From contig NZ_JAOQNX010000012.1 in the NCBI RefSeq assembly GCF_025961575.1, positions 1 to 64,000 of the forward strand: a stretch of DNA of 64,000 nt, in the 5' to 3' direction. The notes under the pieces are model-generated. The model saw only the letters and a program-made list of their open reading frames with translations, was not told where the DNA came from and made no database searches. Every line of letters starts with the position of its first letter. Position 1 is the first letter of the stretch. A program made the position numbers and the translations under genes. This DNA comes from Rhodoblastus acidophilus (GTDB taxonomy: Bacteria; Pseudomonadota; Alphaproteobacteria; Rhizobiales; Beijerinckiaceae). Shown here piece after piece: positions 18,381 to 26,936 of the stretch.

Positions 18381-19684
18381 GCCTTTAGGCCGGCCTTGTA
18401 AAGCGACCGTTCGACGACATAGTTTACAAGCTCGCGAAGCGCGTGTTGGTCAAGATGAGTATGACGCGAGCCGCCATGCTCACGCGGCAATGCCATAGCC
18501 TTGAACCAATCGGGAATGCCGACAGCAGGCAGGTCGGACGCTCGGATGGCCGCCGCATAACCGTCAAGGTGTTCCAGTGCTCGGGTTTCCGGCCGAAGGG
18601 CCTCAACAATGCACGCTTTCCCCTCCGCACCGATCTGCGCGAGTCGTTTGGGTCCCAACGAAAGTGCGGATCGAACCGCATCAGCGAGAGCATGCGGCGA
18701 ATCGCCATCGTAGACGAAGCCATTCCGTCCGTCCTCGATCATCTCACTGGCGCCTGCTTTGTCAGAGCAGAGAACTGGCCTGCCAGACGCCATCGCCTCG
18801 ACGGCGGTAAAGTTGAATACGTCCCAAGTCGAGGGGACTAGATTGAGAAGTGAACGACTCTGAAGGCGAGCAACCTGCTCCGGGGCCACAGGTTGCCGGG
18901 GGTGGATTCGAACACCCCAGGTGTGATGATGGTTCCGACGCAGTTCAGCATCGGTCGATCCTCCCCGCGCGCTCGTGGCGACATCGCGACCGTGCCAATC
19001 AATATCTGGAAGGTCCGGCGCGCTGGACCAAGCTTCGGCAACAACATTCGGTCCTTTCCAAGCCTGGATACGCCCGAAAACGCGAATTAGACCATCTACC
19101 TCCGACCGACTGGTAACCTCGGAGATTGGTTTCCAGCAGGGACGGACGCATCTGACAGGGCGACCCGATTGACGCTTCCAATAGTCAGCATTCGCCACGG
19201 ACGGGGTTTCGCAGGCGTCGACATGCTTCAGAATTTCCGTTTCGAGCGCAAACGCAAGAGCGTGATCGACCGCCAGCCCCGAATTTGGCTCGAACCGGGA
19301 GATTTGACCCATGCTGCCGTGCAGGCGAAACAGCGTCGGCGCGATGGGTTCAAGTATGGCGGGGGTAGCCAAGAGCGCGAAGTCGACCACCTCGATGACA
19401 TCGAACGGACCGGCGCGTCGCACTTCATTCCAGACCCGCCACGCCGCCCGCAACATTCGCTTCAAACTGGGCGCCGCGTCCAAATGCTGGAATTCGTCTC
19501 CGGCGCTTTCGACCTGAACCACAATGTCGCGGGGCAGAATCCAGCGCGGCTGCGCGAACCCAGACCCCTCGATCAACGATACATCCAGGCCCATATCGCG
19601 AAGCGCGTGGACCAGATGTATATAATAGGTTGCAATGCCGCCGTGAGCAGCGCCATATTCTGGAACGATGAAGCAAATTTTCAT
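18377..19684 (-). CDS. Family 4 glycosyltransferase
   Basis: A 435-residue GT4 enzyme. MKICFIVPEYGAAHGGIATYYIHLVHALRDMG is a textbook start. The C-terminal half contains LIRVFGRIQAWKGPNVV and the variant donor segment STWDVFNFTAVEAMASGRPVLCSDKAG. It is longer than most GT4 proteins because of a C-terminal extension rich in Ala and His. The gene overlaps the GT2 downstream and is spaced 6 bp from the next gene upstream. Confidence 0.8.
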   Translation of the reverse strand: MKICFIVPEYGAAHGGIATYYIHLVHALRDMGLDVSLIEGSGFAQPRWILPRDIVVQVESAGDEFQHLDAAPSLKRMLRAAWRVWNEVRRAGPFDVIEVVDFALLATPAILEPIAPTLFRLHGSMGQISRFEPNSGLAVDHALAFALETEILKHVDACETPSVANADYWKRQSGRPVRCVRPCWKPISEVTSRSEVDGLIRVFGRIQAWKGPNVVAEAWSSAPDLPDIDWHGRDVATSARGGSTDAELRRNHHHTWGVRIHPRQPVAPEQVARLQSRSLLNLVPSTWDVFNFTAVEAMASGRPVLCSDKAGASEMIEDGRNGFVYDGDSPHALADAVRSALSLGPKRLAQIGAEGKACIVEALRPETRALEHLDGYAAAIRASDLPAVGIPDWFKAMALPREHGGSRHTHLDQHALRELVNYVVERSLYKAGLKA

Positions 19685-19690
19685 AGAGAG

Positions 19691-20992
19691 CTACGACGAC
19701 CGCCACAAGACACTCGCTTCAGCGCGGGAAAGGCCTGCTTCTAATTTCCGTTGGATTTCCAGCGCGGAAAAATCCGTCGCCGCGAGCATTCTAATGCGTG
19801 ACGCGGCGATCCGCCATCGGCTCGCGTCTCGCAGCGCCTCGACCATCGGGTCCAGGCAGTCAGCATTCAGGTCGGACACAAACAGATCGAAGCCTGTTTT
19901 CCTGCACCAATGACCAATCGCAGAGTCTTCGGGAGCCAAGATAAGCACGGGGACGCCAGCGCGCGAAAAGTCAATTAGCTTGCTTGGAAAACTGCTCGCA
20001 CCCCATGGTTGCACGTCACGATCCAGAGCATAGGACACCAGACAAGCGGAAGCTCTCTCGGCAATCGCTTGCACCACCAGATCGTTTTCCCGCGGGGGAG
20101 GCATACGCTCGGTTTCCGGAAAGCGCTCCGAGACAATTCGATAAACCTGGTTGCCAGCGTCCGTTACAAGCACGAGCTTCCCGCCCCGCGCCGAAAGACT
20201 CGACGCGAGCGCAAGGAAATTGTCCGCTTGCCAGGGATGCAGGCTCCCCGCATGAAAAACCTTGAGCTCCGGGGGGGGGACGAGGTGATCGGGAGAGAAG
20301 AAAATCGTTTCGCCTGGTGCCGGGAGCAAAATTTCGCCTTTTTTACGGCAAACGCCATAGGCATTGAGGATTTCCTCAGAGACCCCAAACACGATGTCAG
20401 CTCTGGAGAGAACAGCCTGATTGCGGCGAACGTAATATGCGCGCCTCGCAGGGGACGCCGCCCAGAACTCCTGCTGATCGTGGACGATCGCGATGAGAGG
20501 TCGACCGATCCGGCGCGCAAGCATCGCCGCTGAATACGACTCGACGCCCCATAACACAGTCAGGATGTGGGTTGGGAGATCGCGCCCAAGGGCACCAGCG
20601 ACTTTGCGCGCGATCAGCGCCGCACGACAGATGTTGGAGGCATGGACATAATCCCGGAAAGGCGGCCACCACCAAACCCGCGGAGGGATCGCGATGGTCC
20701 GCCAGCCCGGGGAGACGTCCACGGCGCTGGCCAGTTCCCGCTCTGGTGCGCAGATCGTGATCCTCCATCCCGCCGCATCCAGGTTCTGCAAATGCCTCAG
20801 CAGGACGATGCCGCTGCCCGTTCCCTGGCCAGGCGCAATGAAACTGATCACCAGCAGATGGCGCGTCTTCTTGTTACGGCACTCGCGCTTGGCTTCGCTT
20901 GCGCTCGTATCCAAATCGTTTGAAGCTACAATTTCCAAATGAACCCCAAGTGTCTTGACCATCGTAGCTGCGAATTTAGGCAATCTTGCCAT
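19691..20992 (-). CDS. Glycosyltransferase, GT4-like
   Basis: A GT-B type protein of about 433 residues. The recognisable part begins at LLVISFIAPGQGTGSGIVLLRHLQNL, about 45 residues in, and has the donor segments LKVFHAGSLHPWQADN and GASSFPSKLIDFSRAGVPVLIL. The first 40 residues are poorly conserved and the start is uncertain: ATG 20992 is used, with TTG 21016 and ATG 20962 as alternatives. It follows the wzt gene by about 30 bp. Function within the glycan pathway is inferred from fold and context. Confidence 0.65.
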   Translation of the reverse strand: MARLPKFAATMVKTLGVHLEIVASNDLDTSASEAKRECRNKKTRHLLVISFIAPGQGTGSGIVLLRHLQNLDAAGWRITICAPERELASAVDVSPGWRTIAIPPRVWWWPPFRDYVHASNICRAALIARKVAGALGRDLPTHILTVLWGVESYSAAMLARRIGRPLIAIVHDQQEFWAASPARRAYYVRRNQAVLSRADIVFGVSEEILNAYGVCRKKGEILLPAPGETIFFSPDHLVPPPELKVFHAGSLHPWQADNFLALASSLSARGGKLVLVTDAGNQVYRIVSERFPETERMPPPRENDLVVQAIAERASACLVSYALDRDVQPWGASSFPSKLIDFSRAGVPVLILAPEDSAIGHWCRKTGFDLFVSDLNADCLDPMVEALRDASRWRIAASRIRMLAATDFSALEIQRKLEAGLSRAEASVLWRSS

Positions 20993-21024
20993 CTGCCGCG
21001 AGACCGTTACGAACAAAGAAGAGA

Positions 21025-22308
21025 CTAGACAATCGCGCGAGCGTCAGGAGATCCTTCTAACCGTGCATCGAGCTGTAGAGAACCAAACCCATAAGATTGA
21101 TCGAGGCACCTTGTCGAACCATCAAAGGACAGAGGTTCGACGGCAACCGAAAGAAAATCATCTGCCTTATCGAAATAGTAAAAATTAGGATTTGTAATAT
21201 CAATAGATATGAAATAGCAACCCCTCGCAAGATTTTTGGCTGAAATGATTACTTTCAATATGCATTTGCCTTTCGGAAAGAAAATGATATCATTTGGATT
21301 AAATCCTCCTATCGTCGCAAAGGCGACAGGACTGCCTAGCGTGTCTCTTAGCCTGATTTCAAGCGCCGCCTTTGAATTAAGTCTCGCTATAATATTCAAT
21401 TCCAACTTGATATTTGCGTCTTCGTTTATATCAGATGGGTAATAGGCAGCGGAACCAGATGACAGATAAAGCTGAGCACCGTCGTTTTCTCTCGGACTCG
21501 CCGCAGAAGCCACAATAGCGCCGCCTACATATCTACTGATAATATCCTCGGCTTTTGATACCTCTGAAGATCTTCCTTTCTCCAAGAATATCGCGTGCGA
21601 GCATAAAGCCTGAATTGCGTTCATGCTATGACTAACAAACAAGACCGTTCGTCCGCAGCACGCAACATCGCTCATCTTGCCGAGACATTTTTTCTGAAAC
21701 TCTGCATCGCCCACGGCTAGGACCTCATCGACGACCAGGATTTCAGGGTCCAGATGCGCCGCTACAGCAAAAGCCAACCTAACGTACATGCCGCTTGAAT
21801 AATGTTTGACCGGAGTGTCCAGAAATCTCTCCACTTCTGAAAAAGCGACAATCTCGTCGAACTTCCTTTGTATTTCAGCTCGACTCATGCCGAGAATCGC
21901 GCCGTTCAGAAAGATGTTTTCGCGGCCGGTGAGTTCCGGATGAAAGCCGGTGCCGACCTCCAGTAAGCTCGCCACCCGGCCTCTAATCTCGACCCGTCCT
22001 GTGCTCGGCTCCGTGATGCGAGACAGTATCTTCAACAGCGTCGACTTGCCGGCTCCATTTCGTCCAATGATACCCACGGCGTCGCCGCGCTTGATCTCGA
22101 AGTTGACGTCCTTCAGCGCCCAGAATTCCTCGACCTCGTCGCCTGAGACAAGCTGACGGCCCTGGAGAATGTCGCGCGCCGAATGCAACAGGCCCTTTGC
22201 ATTGCGTGCGACGACGTCGCGCAAAGCCGTGTACCGCTCGTTCCCAGACTGGTGGCCGATGAGATATTTCTTGCCGAGTTGGTCGGCGCGGATGACTACG
22301 TCGCTCAT
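21025..22308 (-). CDS. wzt: Polysaccharide ABC exporter, ATP-binding subunit (Wzt type) with C-terminal glycan-binding domain
   Basis: A 427-residue protein. Residues 1-245 form the ATPase: the Walker A motif GRNGAGKST lies at 82-90, YSSGMYVRLAFA is the signature segment, and ILVVDEVLAVGD is Walker B. Residues from about 280 to 425 form a separate beta-rich domain, as in Wzt proteins where it binds the finished O-antigen chain. It partners the permease just upstream to carry a complete lipid-linked polysaccharide to the periplasm. The start ATG 22308 lies 4 bp past the permease stop. The stretch coding for the C-terminal domain is much AT-richer than the ATPase part, which suggests the glycan-recognition half was exchanged. 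Confidence 0.9.
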   Translation of the reverse strand: MSDVVIRADQLGKKYLIGHQSGNERYTALRDVVARNAKGLLHSARDILQGRQLVSGDEVEEFWALKDVNFEIKRGDAVGIIGRNGAGKSTLLKILSRITEPSTGRVEIRGRVASLLEVGTGFHPELTGRENIFLNGAILGMSRAEIQRKFDEIVAFSEVERFLDTPVKHYSSGMYVRLAFAVAAHLDPEILVVDEVLAVGDAEFQKKCLGKMSDVACCGRTVLFVSHSMNAIQALCSHAIFLEKGRSSEVSKAEDIISRYVGGAIVASAASPRENDGAQLYLSSGSAAYYPSDINEDANIKLELNIIARLNSKAALEIRLRDTLGSPVAFATIGGFNPNDIIFFPKGKCILKVIISAKNLARGCYFISIDITNPNFYYFDKADDFLSVAVEPLSFDGSTRCLDQSYGFGSLQLDARLEGSPDARAIV

Positions 22309-22312
22309 CGGT

Positions 22313-23227
22313 TCAGACCATGTCCGCAAAAGTTCGTTCCGTCGCCCGGAAGTATCTTACGCCAAACCAAAGAAAGCCGGCGACGACGCACAGGCTCGTC
22401 GCGAAGCCGGGCAAGTACAGCGGGCTGTCGCCGCCCAGGATGCACCACCGGAAGCCGTCAATGACCCCGACGACGGGATTGAGGCTGTACCAGAACCGCC
22501 AATCCTCGGGCACAACGGCGCTCGAAAAGCCCACCGGCGAAACATAAAGGCCGAACTGCACGATGAACGGGATGATGTAGCGGAAGTCGCGATATTTCAC
22601 GTTGAGCGCGGTGATCCACAAGGCGGGCCCCAGGCTCGCCAGCACCGCCAGCAGGACGAAGGCGGGCAGCAAAACGACCCGCCAGCTCGGCGCAAACCCG
22701 CACCATGCCATGATTGCGACGAGCATGACGAGGTTGATCAGGAAATCCGTCAGCGCCACCATTGCCGATGCAGTCGGAATGATCAGCCTTGGGAAATAGA
22801 CCTTGGTGATCAGGTTGGCGTTGCCGATCAGGCTGCCTGAAGCGTCCGACAGAATGCTCGAAAACAGAAACCACGGCAGCATGCCGGCGAAGACCATCAC
22901 CGGATAGGGCGCGGCCCCGTCGCTGGGCAGTTTCGCGACCTTGCCGAACAGGATCGTGAAAACTACCATCGTCAGGAACGGCCGGATGACGGCCCAGGCG
23001 ACTCCAATCACCGTCTGCTTGTAACGGACGGAAATGTCGCGCCAGGCCAGAATGGCGAACAGTTCGCGATAGTGCCAGAGATCGGACCAGTAGTTGCGCT
23101 CTGCGCGACCGGGTTCAAGAATCAGGATGCGTTCGGCAGCCGGGCTCGCGGGTTCCGAATCCTTCGCCTGTTCCCGCTCCATCGCGATTGCGCCGGCTTG
23201 CTCGCTCAAATTCTCATGTCTCCGCAT
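22313..23227 (-). CDS. wzm: Polysaccharide ABC exporter, permease subunit (Wzm type)
   Basis: ATG 23227 (MRRHENLSEQAGAI) gives 304 residues; the longer frame upstream runs into the neighbouring glycosyltransferase. LWHYRELFAILAWRDISVRYKQTVIGVAWAVIRPFLTM is the highly conserved N-terminal part of ABC-2 type O-antigen permeases. Six hydrophobic segments follow, ending in FLWFGVRYFRATERTFADMV. With Wzt it forms the inner-membrane exporter. Such a pair normally exports glycans polymerised in the cytoplasm, which contrasts with the Wzc/Wza and polymerase genes in the same locus. Confidence 0.9.
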   Translation of the reverse strand: MRRHENLSEQAGAIAMEREQAKDSEPASPAAERILILEPGRAERNYWSDLWHYRELFAILAWRDISVRYKQTVIGVAWAVIRPFLTMVVFTILFGKVAKLPSDGAAPYPVMVFAGMLPWFLFSSILSDASGSLIGNANLITKVYFPRLIIPTASAMVALTDFLINLVMLVAIMAWCGFAPSWRVVLLPAFVLLAVLASLGPALWITALNVKYRDFRYIIPFIVQFGLYVSPVGFSSAVVPEDWRFWYSLNPVVGVIDGFRWCILGGDSPLYLPGFATSLCVVAGFLWFGVRYFRATERTFADMV

Positions 23228-23237
23228 GTCTTGTTCG

Positions 23238-24323
23238 TCACGCTGCCGCAGCAAACCGCCGGACGAGCTGGTCCTCGACCTGTTGCGCAAAGACGTCGAA
23301 GCCGAAGCGCTTGCGGACGGCCTGAAACATCTTCTCGGAGTCGGGGCGCGGCATCGCTATCATGTCGTCGAGCGCTGCAAGCAGTTGATCCGCAGCGATC
23401 GCTCTGCCCCAGTCGCCGAAATCCAGCGGATCGGTCGCTCCGCCGATCGCGTAGCCGAGAGCCGGCGTTCCCGAGGCCATTGCTTCGAGGAAGACAATTC
23501 CAAACCCTTCCCCCCTGGACGGCATGACGAACACGTCGGCGGCGCGATAAAGATCGGGCAGTTCGTTGCGCGGCGTGAAGCCGAGGAAGAGAACGCGATC
23601 TGACACGCCCCGGCGTTCGGCCAGCGTTTCGAGACGAGTCCGGTCGTCGCCGTCTCCCGAAATGTAGTAAACGATTTTGCGATTTTGATCCGCAAGCTCC
23701 GGTATGGCGTCGATAACTTGGTCGTGTCCTTTGTACCCCTCACGGGAGTCGAGCCTTCCCACGCTGAGGAGAACGAATTCGTCGCGCAGGCCCCATTTGC
23801 GCCTCGCCGCCTCGCGATCGCCGGGTCGGTAATCCGCGCCAACCGTGTTGGGTACAACAATGACGCGATTCTGGGCGGCGCGTGTGAATTTCACCGTTTG
23901 CGCCCGGGTGTGCCGGCTCACGCACAAGACGGCGTCGGCTTTCTCCAGCGCCGTCCGCTGCGCCGGCGATGGTTCCCGCCAGACTTCTGTTCCATGGAGT
24001 TGCACGACGTACGGTGCGCCAATGAGTTTCGCCAGATGACGCGCGAGAGGCGCCGTGTAGAGATGACCAGAAAAGATAAGGTCCGGCCGACGCCACAAGG
24101 CTTCGGCAAACACATTCAGAACATAGCGCGAGCGGGCAAAGATCGGATCGGCCTGCGTCACCTTCGCTGGCAACTCTCCGACGGGGCCTGCAGCGAGACG
24201 GGGCAGAATGCGCACACTTTCAACGCCGCCTGAACGCGCCAGGGCGGTGATCAGATCTCGGTTATATTGCGCGATACCGCCATGGCCTCCAAAAGCCTCC
24301 GGAACGAGCGCAAGCACTTTCAT
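23238..24323 (-). CDS. Family 4 glycosyltransferase
   Basis: A 361-residue GT4 enzyme. The start is ATG 24323 (MKVLALVPEAFGGHGGIAQYNRDLI); the frame extends further but reads antisense to the asparagine synthase gene. The donor domain has VVPNTVGADY, FVLLSVGRLDSREGYKGHDQVI and SRGEGFGIVFLEAMASGTPAL, a complete EX7E motif. The class is secure. It lies between the exporter permease and the amidotransferase gene, so it probably adds a sugar to the same glycan. Confidence 0.85.
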   Translation of the reverse strand: MKVLALVPEAFGGHGGIAQYNRDLITALARSGGVESVRILPRLAAGPVGELPAKVTQADPIFARSRYVLNVFAEALWRRPDLIFSGHLYTAPLARHLAKLIGAPYVVQLHGTEVWREPSPAQRTALEKADAVLCVSRHTRAQTVKFTRAAQNRVIVVPNTVGADYRPGDREAARRKWGLRDEFVLLSVGRLDSREGYKGHDQVIDAIPELADQNRKIVYYISGDGDDRTRLETLAERRGVSDRVLFLGFTPRNELPDLYRAADVFVMPSRGEGFGIVFLEAMASGTPALGYAIGGATDPLDFGDWGRAIAADQLLAALDDMIAMPRPDSEKMFQAVRKRFGFDVFAQQVEDQLVRRFAAAA

Positions 24324-24342
24324 CTCGAGGATCGGAAACCAG

Positions 24343-26163
24343 TCAGGCTGCAGGTTGATAGGTGCGAAAAATGTGCTTCGCCCAGTTGCGCGAAACCAAC
24401 CCTTTCGCGCCCACGGGGAGAGCCGGTTGGAACAGTGCGGCGTGGGTCCAGCTTTGCATCGGCACCACGAAGCCGGTCTTGGCGCGATGGGCCACCTCGT
24501 CCGGCAACGGATTGGAGGGCGCGTTGGCGAGCGCATATTTCCCTCGGTTACGACCGAGATGCGGCAAGAGAGGCGCGACGTCGGACAAGAATTTGGAGTC
24601 GACCAGGGGCGTGCGCAACTCGACGGAATGCGCCATGCTCGTCCAATCGGAATCGCGCAACAGCTGGTTGCGCATGTAATGGCAACTTTCGAGAGCGGCG
24701 ACACGCCCCAACGCCGATCCGGGATCGGGCATCAGGCTCGCGGAAAGATTGGCGAATAGATTGAGGCGGAACAATCCGTTCCTGATGACGTCCGGCGCGA
24801 GCACTGTCTGGAGTTCGAAGGGAAGCAGAAGTCCCCTCCGCAACAGATATGCGCCGGGATAGGTTCCGCCATATTCAGGCATGCCCACAATCTTGGGCGT
24901 ATTCTTCGACAAGCCAATGGCCGAACCAAGCAGGCGCAGGCCCGGCCCCAGTCCGGGGATCATCCGAACGCCGGCGAAAACGCCGACCCATCGAGGGATG
25001 TCGACAAAGCTCGGATAGCCCGCGAGAATCTCATCGCCGCCAAGACCGGAGAGCGCAACCTTCAGTCCCGCCTCGGCTGCTGCCTTGCACGCAAACCATG
25101 TGTTGACTCCGTCGATGGTGGGCTGGTCCATCGTAGCGAGAAAGTTTGGGAGATCGTGTCGAAACTCGGCCTCGTTAACATGTCTGACGATGTGCTGGGC
25201 GCCATATCTTTCCGCGATCTTCGCCGCTAACGGCGCCTCGTCTTCCTGCGTTCCGGCGAATGTCGAAAAGGCAAGCGTGATCGCCCTGACATTGGCCCCG
25301 GTGGCGTCGTGGATCAGGCCTAGGAGGGCGCCGGAATCAACGCCCGCGGAAAGAAAAAGGCCAACCTCGACATCCGCAAGCATATGGGCGCGCACGCTGT
25401 CGAGCGCCGCTGCGCGCACCCTTGCGTCGATCGTCGCGGACTCGACTTTTTCGCGTGCGCCCTTCGCGAGCGTCGTGGCGATGGAGTGATAGCGCTGTGG
25501 CTCGCGCATGCCCATGCGGTCCACCCAAAGCGTGTGGCCGGCGGGCAAGGAGGAAATATCGCGATAAAGCGTGAAGGGCTCGGGCACACTGCCGAAGAGA
25601 TGAAATCCGACGATCCCGGCAGGCTCCGGATCCCGCGAGACGGCGCCTCCGGCCAGGAGCGCTTTCACCTGAGACGCGAACCGAAAGGTCCAGCCGTCGT
25701 TGGAAATATACAAGGGCTTGATGCCATAGGGGTCGCGAGCCAGGAAAATCCCGCGCTTCTTCTGGTCCCAGATGGCGAAGGCGAACATGCCTCTAAGCTT
25801 GGCCACCATTTTAGCGCCGAAGCGCTGATAGAGGTGGATCAGCACTTCGGTGTCGGAGGTGCTGCGAAACGCCGCTCCATCCCGCTCCAGCTCGGCTTTG
25901 AGTTCCGGGTAATTGTAGATCTCGCCGTTGAAGACGACGGCGAGAGAGCCGTCGGTGCTGGCCATCGGCTGGGCGGCGCGGTCAGAGAGATCAAGGATGG
26001 CGAGGCGGCGGTGCGCGAGGCCGCAGCGTCGCTCCGGCGACCACCAGATTCCTGCCCCATCAGGACCGCGCGCGCGCATGTGCTCGCGCGTGGCGAAAAG
26101 CTCCTGTTCGCGCGGGGAGCTGGCGGACGGGTGATAGGCGAATATGCCGTTCAGGCCGCACAT
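24343..26163 (-). CDS. asnB: Asparagine synthase (glutamine-hydrolysing) family amidotransferase
   Basis: A 606-residue protein. Cys2 (MCGLNGIF) is the nucleophile of the class II glutamine amidotransferase domain (residues 1 to about 200, with RGPDG and VFNGEIYN). LFLSAGVDSGALLG at about 265-280 is the ATP-pyrophosphatase loop of the synthetase domain. In exopolysaccharide clusters these enzymes often amidate a sugar carboxylate or an attached amino acid rather than make free asparagine, and the context favours that here. It is 19 bp from the GT4 gene downstream and 80 bp from the unknown protein upstream. Confidence 0.85.
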   Translation of the reverse strand: MCGLNGIFAYHPSASSPREQELFATREHMRARGPDGAGIWWSPERRCGLAHRRLAILDLSDRAAQPMASTDGSLAVVFNGEIYNYPELKAELERDGAAFRSTSDTEVLIHLYQRFGAKMVAKLRGMFAFAIWDQKKRGIFLARDPYGIKPLYISNDGWTFRFASQVKALLAGGAVSRDPEPAGIVGFHLFGSVPEPFTLYRDISSLPAGHTLWVDRMGMREPQRYHSIATTLAKGAREKVESATIDARVRAAALDSVRAHMLADVEVGLFLSAGVDSGALLGLIHDATGANVRAITLAFSTFAGTQEDEAPLAAKIAERYGAQHIVRHVNEAEFRHDLPNFLATMDQPTIDGVNTWFACKAAAEAGLKVALSGLGGDEILAGYPSFVDIPRWVGVFAGVRMIPGLGPGLRLLGSAIGLSKNTPKIVGMPEYGGTYPGAYLLRRGLLLPFELQTVLAPDVIRNGLFRLNLFANLSASLMPDPGSALGRVAALESCHYMRNQLLRDSDWTSMAHSVELRTPLVDSKFLSDVAPLLPHLGRNRGKYALANAPSNPLPDEVAHRAKTGFVVPMQSWTHAALFQPALPVGAKGLVSRNWAKHIFRTYQPAA

Positions 26164-26243
26164 CGGTTAAATGTAAATACCTGCGATATTGTGATTTGGT
26201 GCGTTAGACACCCGGTCGCGCACCAAATTGGCGTCGCGCACCA

Positions 26244-26936
26244 TCATCGGTCACCGCCTTGATCGTCGCTCACTGCAGTAGCAGGAGTTTTAGCACTGTT
26301 TTCCTGCTTTTCAGGCTCCAAACCCAGCGCCGAAACGATCGGCGCGGCGGGCTTGCCCGCCAACAAAAGAGCCGCCAGGATTTCAGACCTGGCCTTCTCG
26401 GAAGCCACGGCTAGAAGCGCAGTCAACTCCTGCCGCTCCGGTTCAACCACGGCTTCCCAACCGCCCACCAGGTCGCCCACCAAACCGCGCCGCACGTCCG
26501 GCGGCAACTTGTCCCACAGCGGCAAACCAAAGACCGCGCGGCCGGCCATGATGCGGGCCTCGTTCGGGCCGGAAACCGTCGACAGAGCCAAAGCGCTCGA
26601 AACCTGCGCCATCGGCAAGCCCGCCTTCTGGCTTGCGGTCGCGAGATCGAGCCACCCGCCGGCCGCCAGGGGTTTGAGCGACAAGAATCCCTTTAAGGCG
26701 CCCACGCGCTCGGCAAAACCCTTGGGATAGTTGAAGATCAACACAAATTGCCGAGCCGCAACGCCGACACCCGTCTCGCCAAACAGCGGCGTCATCCGCA
26801 CCTCAACATTTTGCGGATCGGCGCCCGACGTGGCGAGGCCGTAGCGCAAGGCCGGAACCGCAAGATTGGCCGCGAGGACGCAGAGGCCCGCGATCAGCAA
26901 ACTTGTCCAGAACCTGAGTTCGCGCAGGTTGATCAT
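26244..26936 (-). CDS. Unknown membrane-anchored protein of the polysaccharide operon
   Basis: ATG 26936 overlaps the stop of the tyrosine kinase gene (ATGA), giving 230 residues. The longer open frame upstream is antisense to the kinase. One hydrophobic segment (about residues 10-30, SLLIAGLCVLAANLAVPAL) would anchor it with the rest in the periplasm. The body is Ala/Leu-rich and mostly helical, and the tail is polar (EPEKQENSAKTPATAVSDDQ). No known domain is recognised. Its tight coupling to the Wzc-type kinase suggests a role in assembly or export of the polymer. Confidence 0.65.
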   Translation of the reverse strand: MINLRELRFWTSLLIAGLCVLAANLAVPALRYGLATSGADPQNVEVRMTPLFGETGVGVAARQFVLIFNYPKGFAERVGALKGFLSLKPLAAGGWLDLATASQKAGLPMAQVSSALALSTVSGPNEARIMAGRAVFGLPLWDKLPPDVRRGLVGDLVGGWEAVVEPERQELTALLAVASEKARSEILAALLLAGKPAAPIVSALGLEPEKQENSAKTPATAVSDDQGGDR

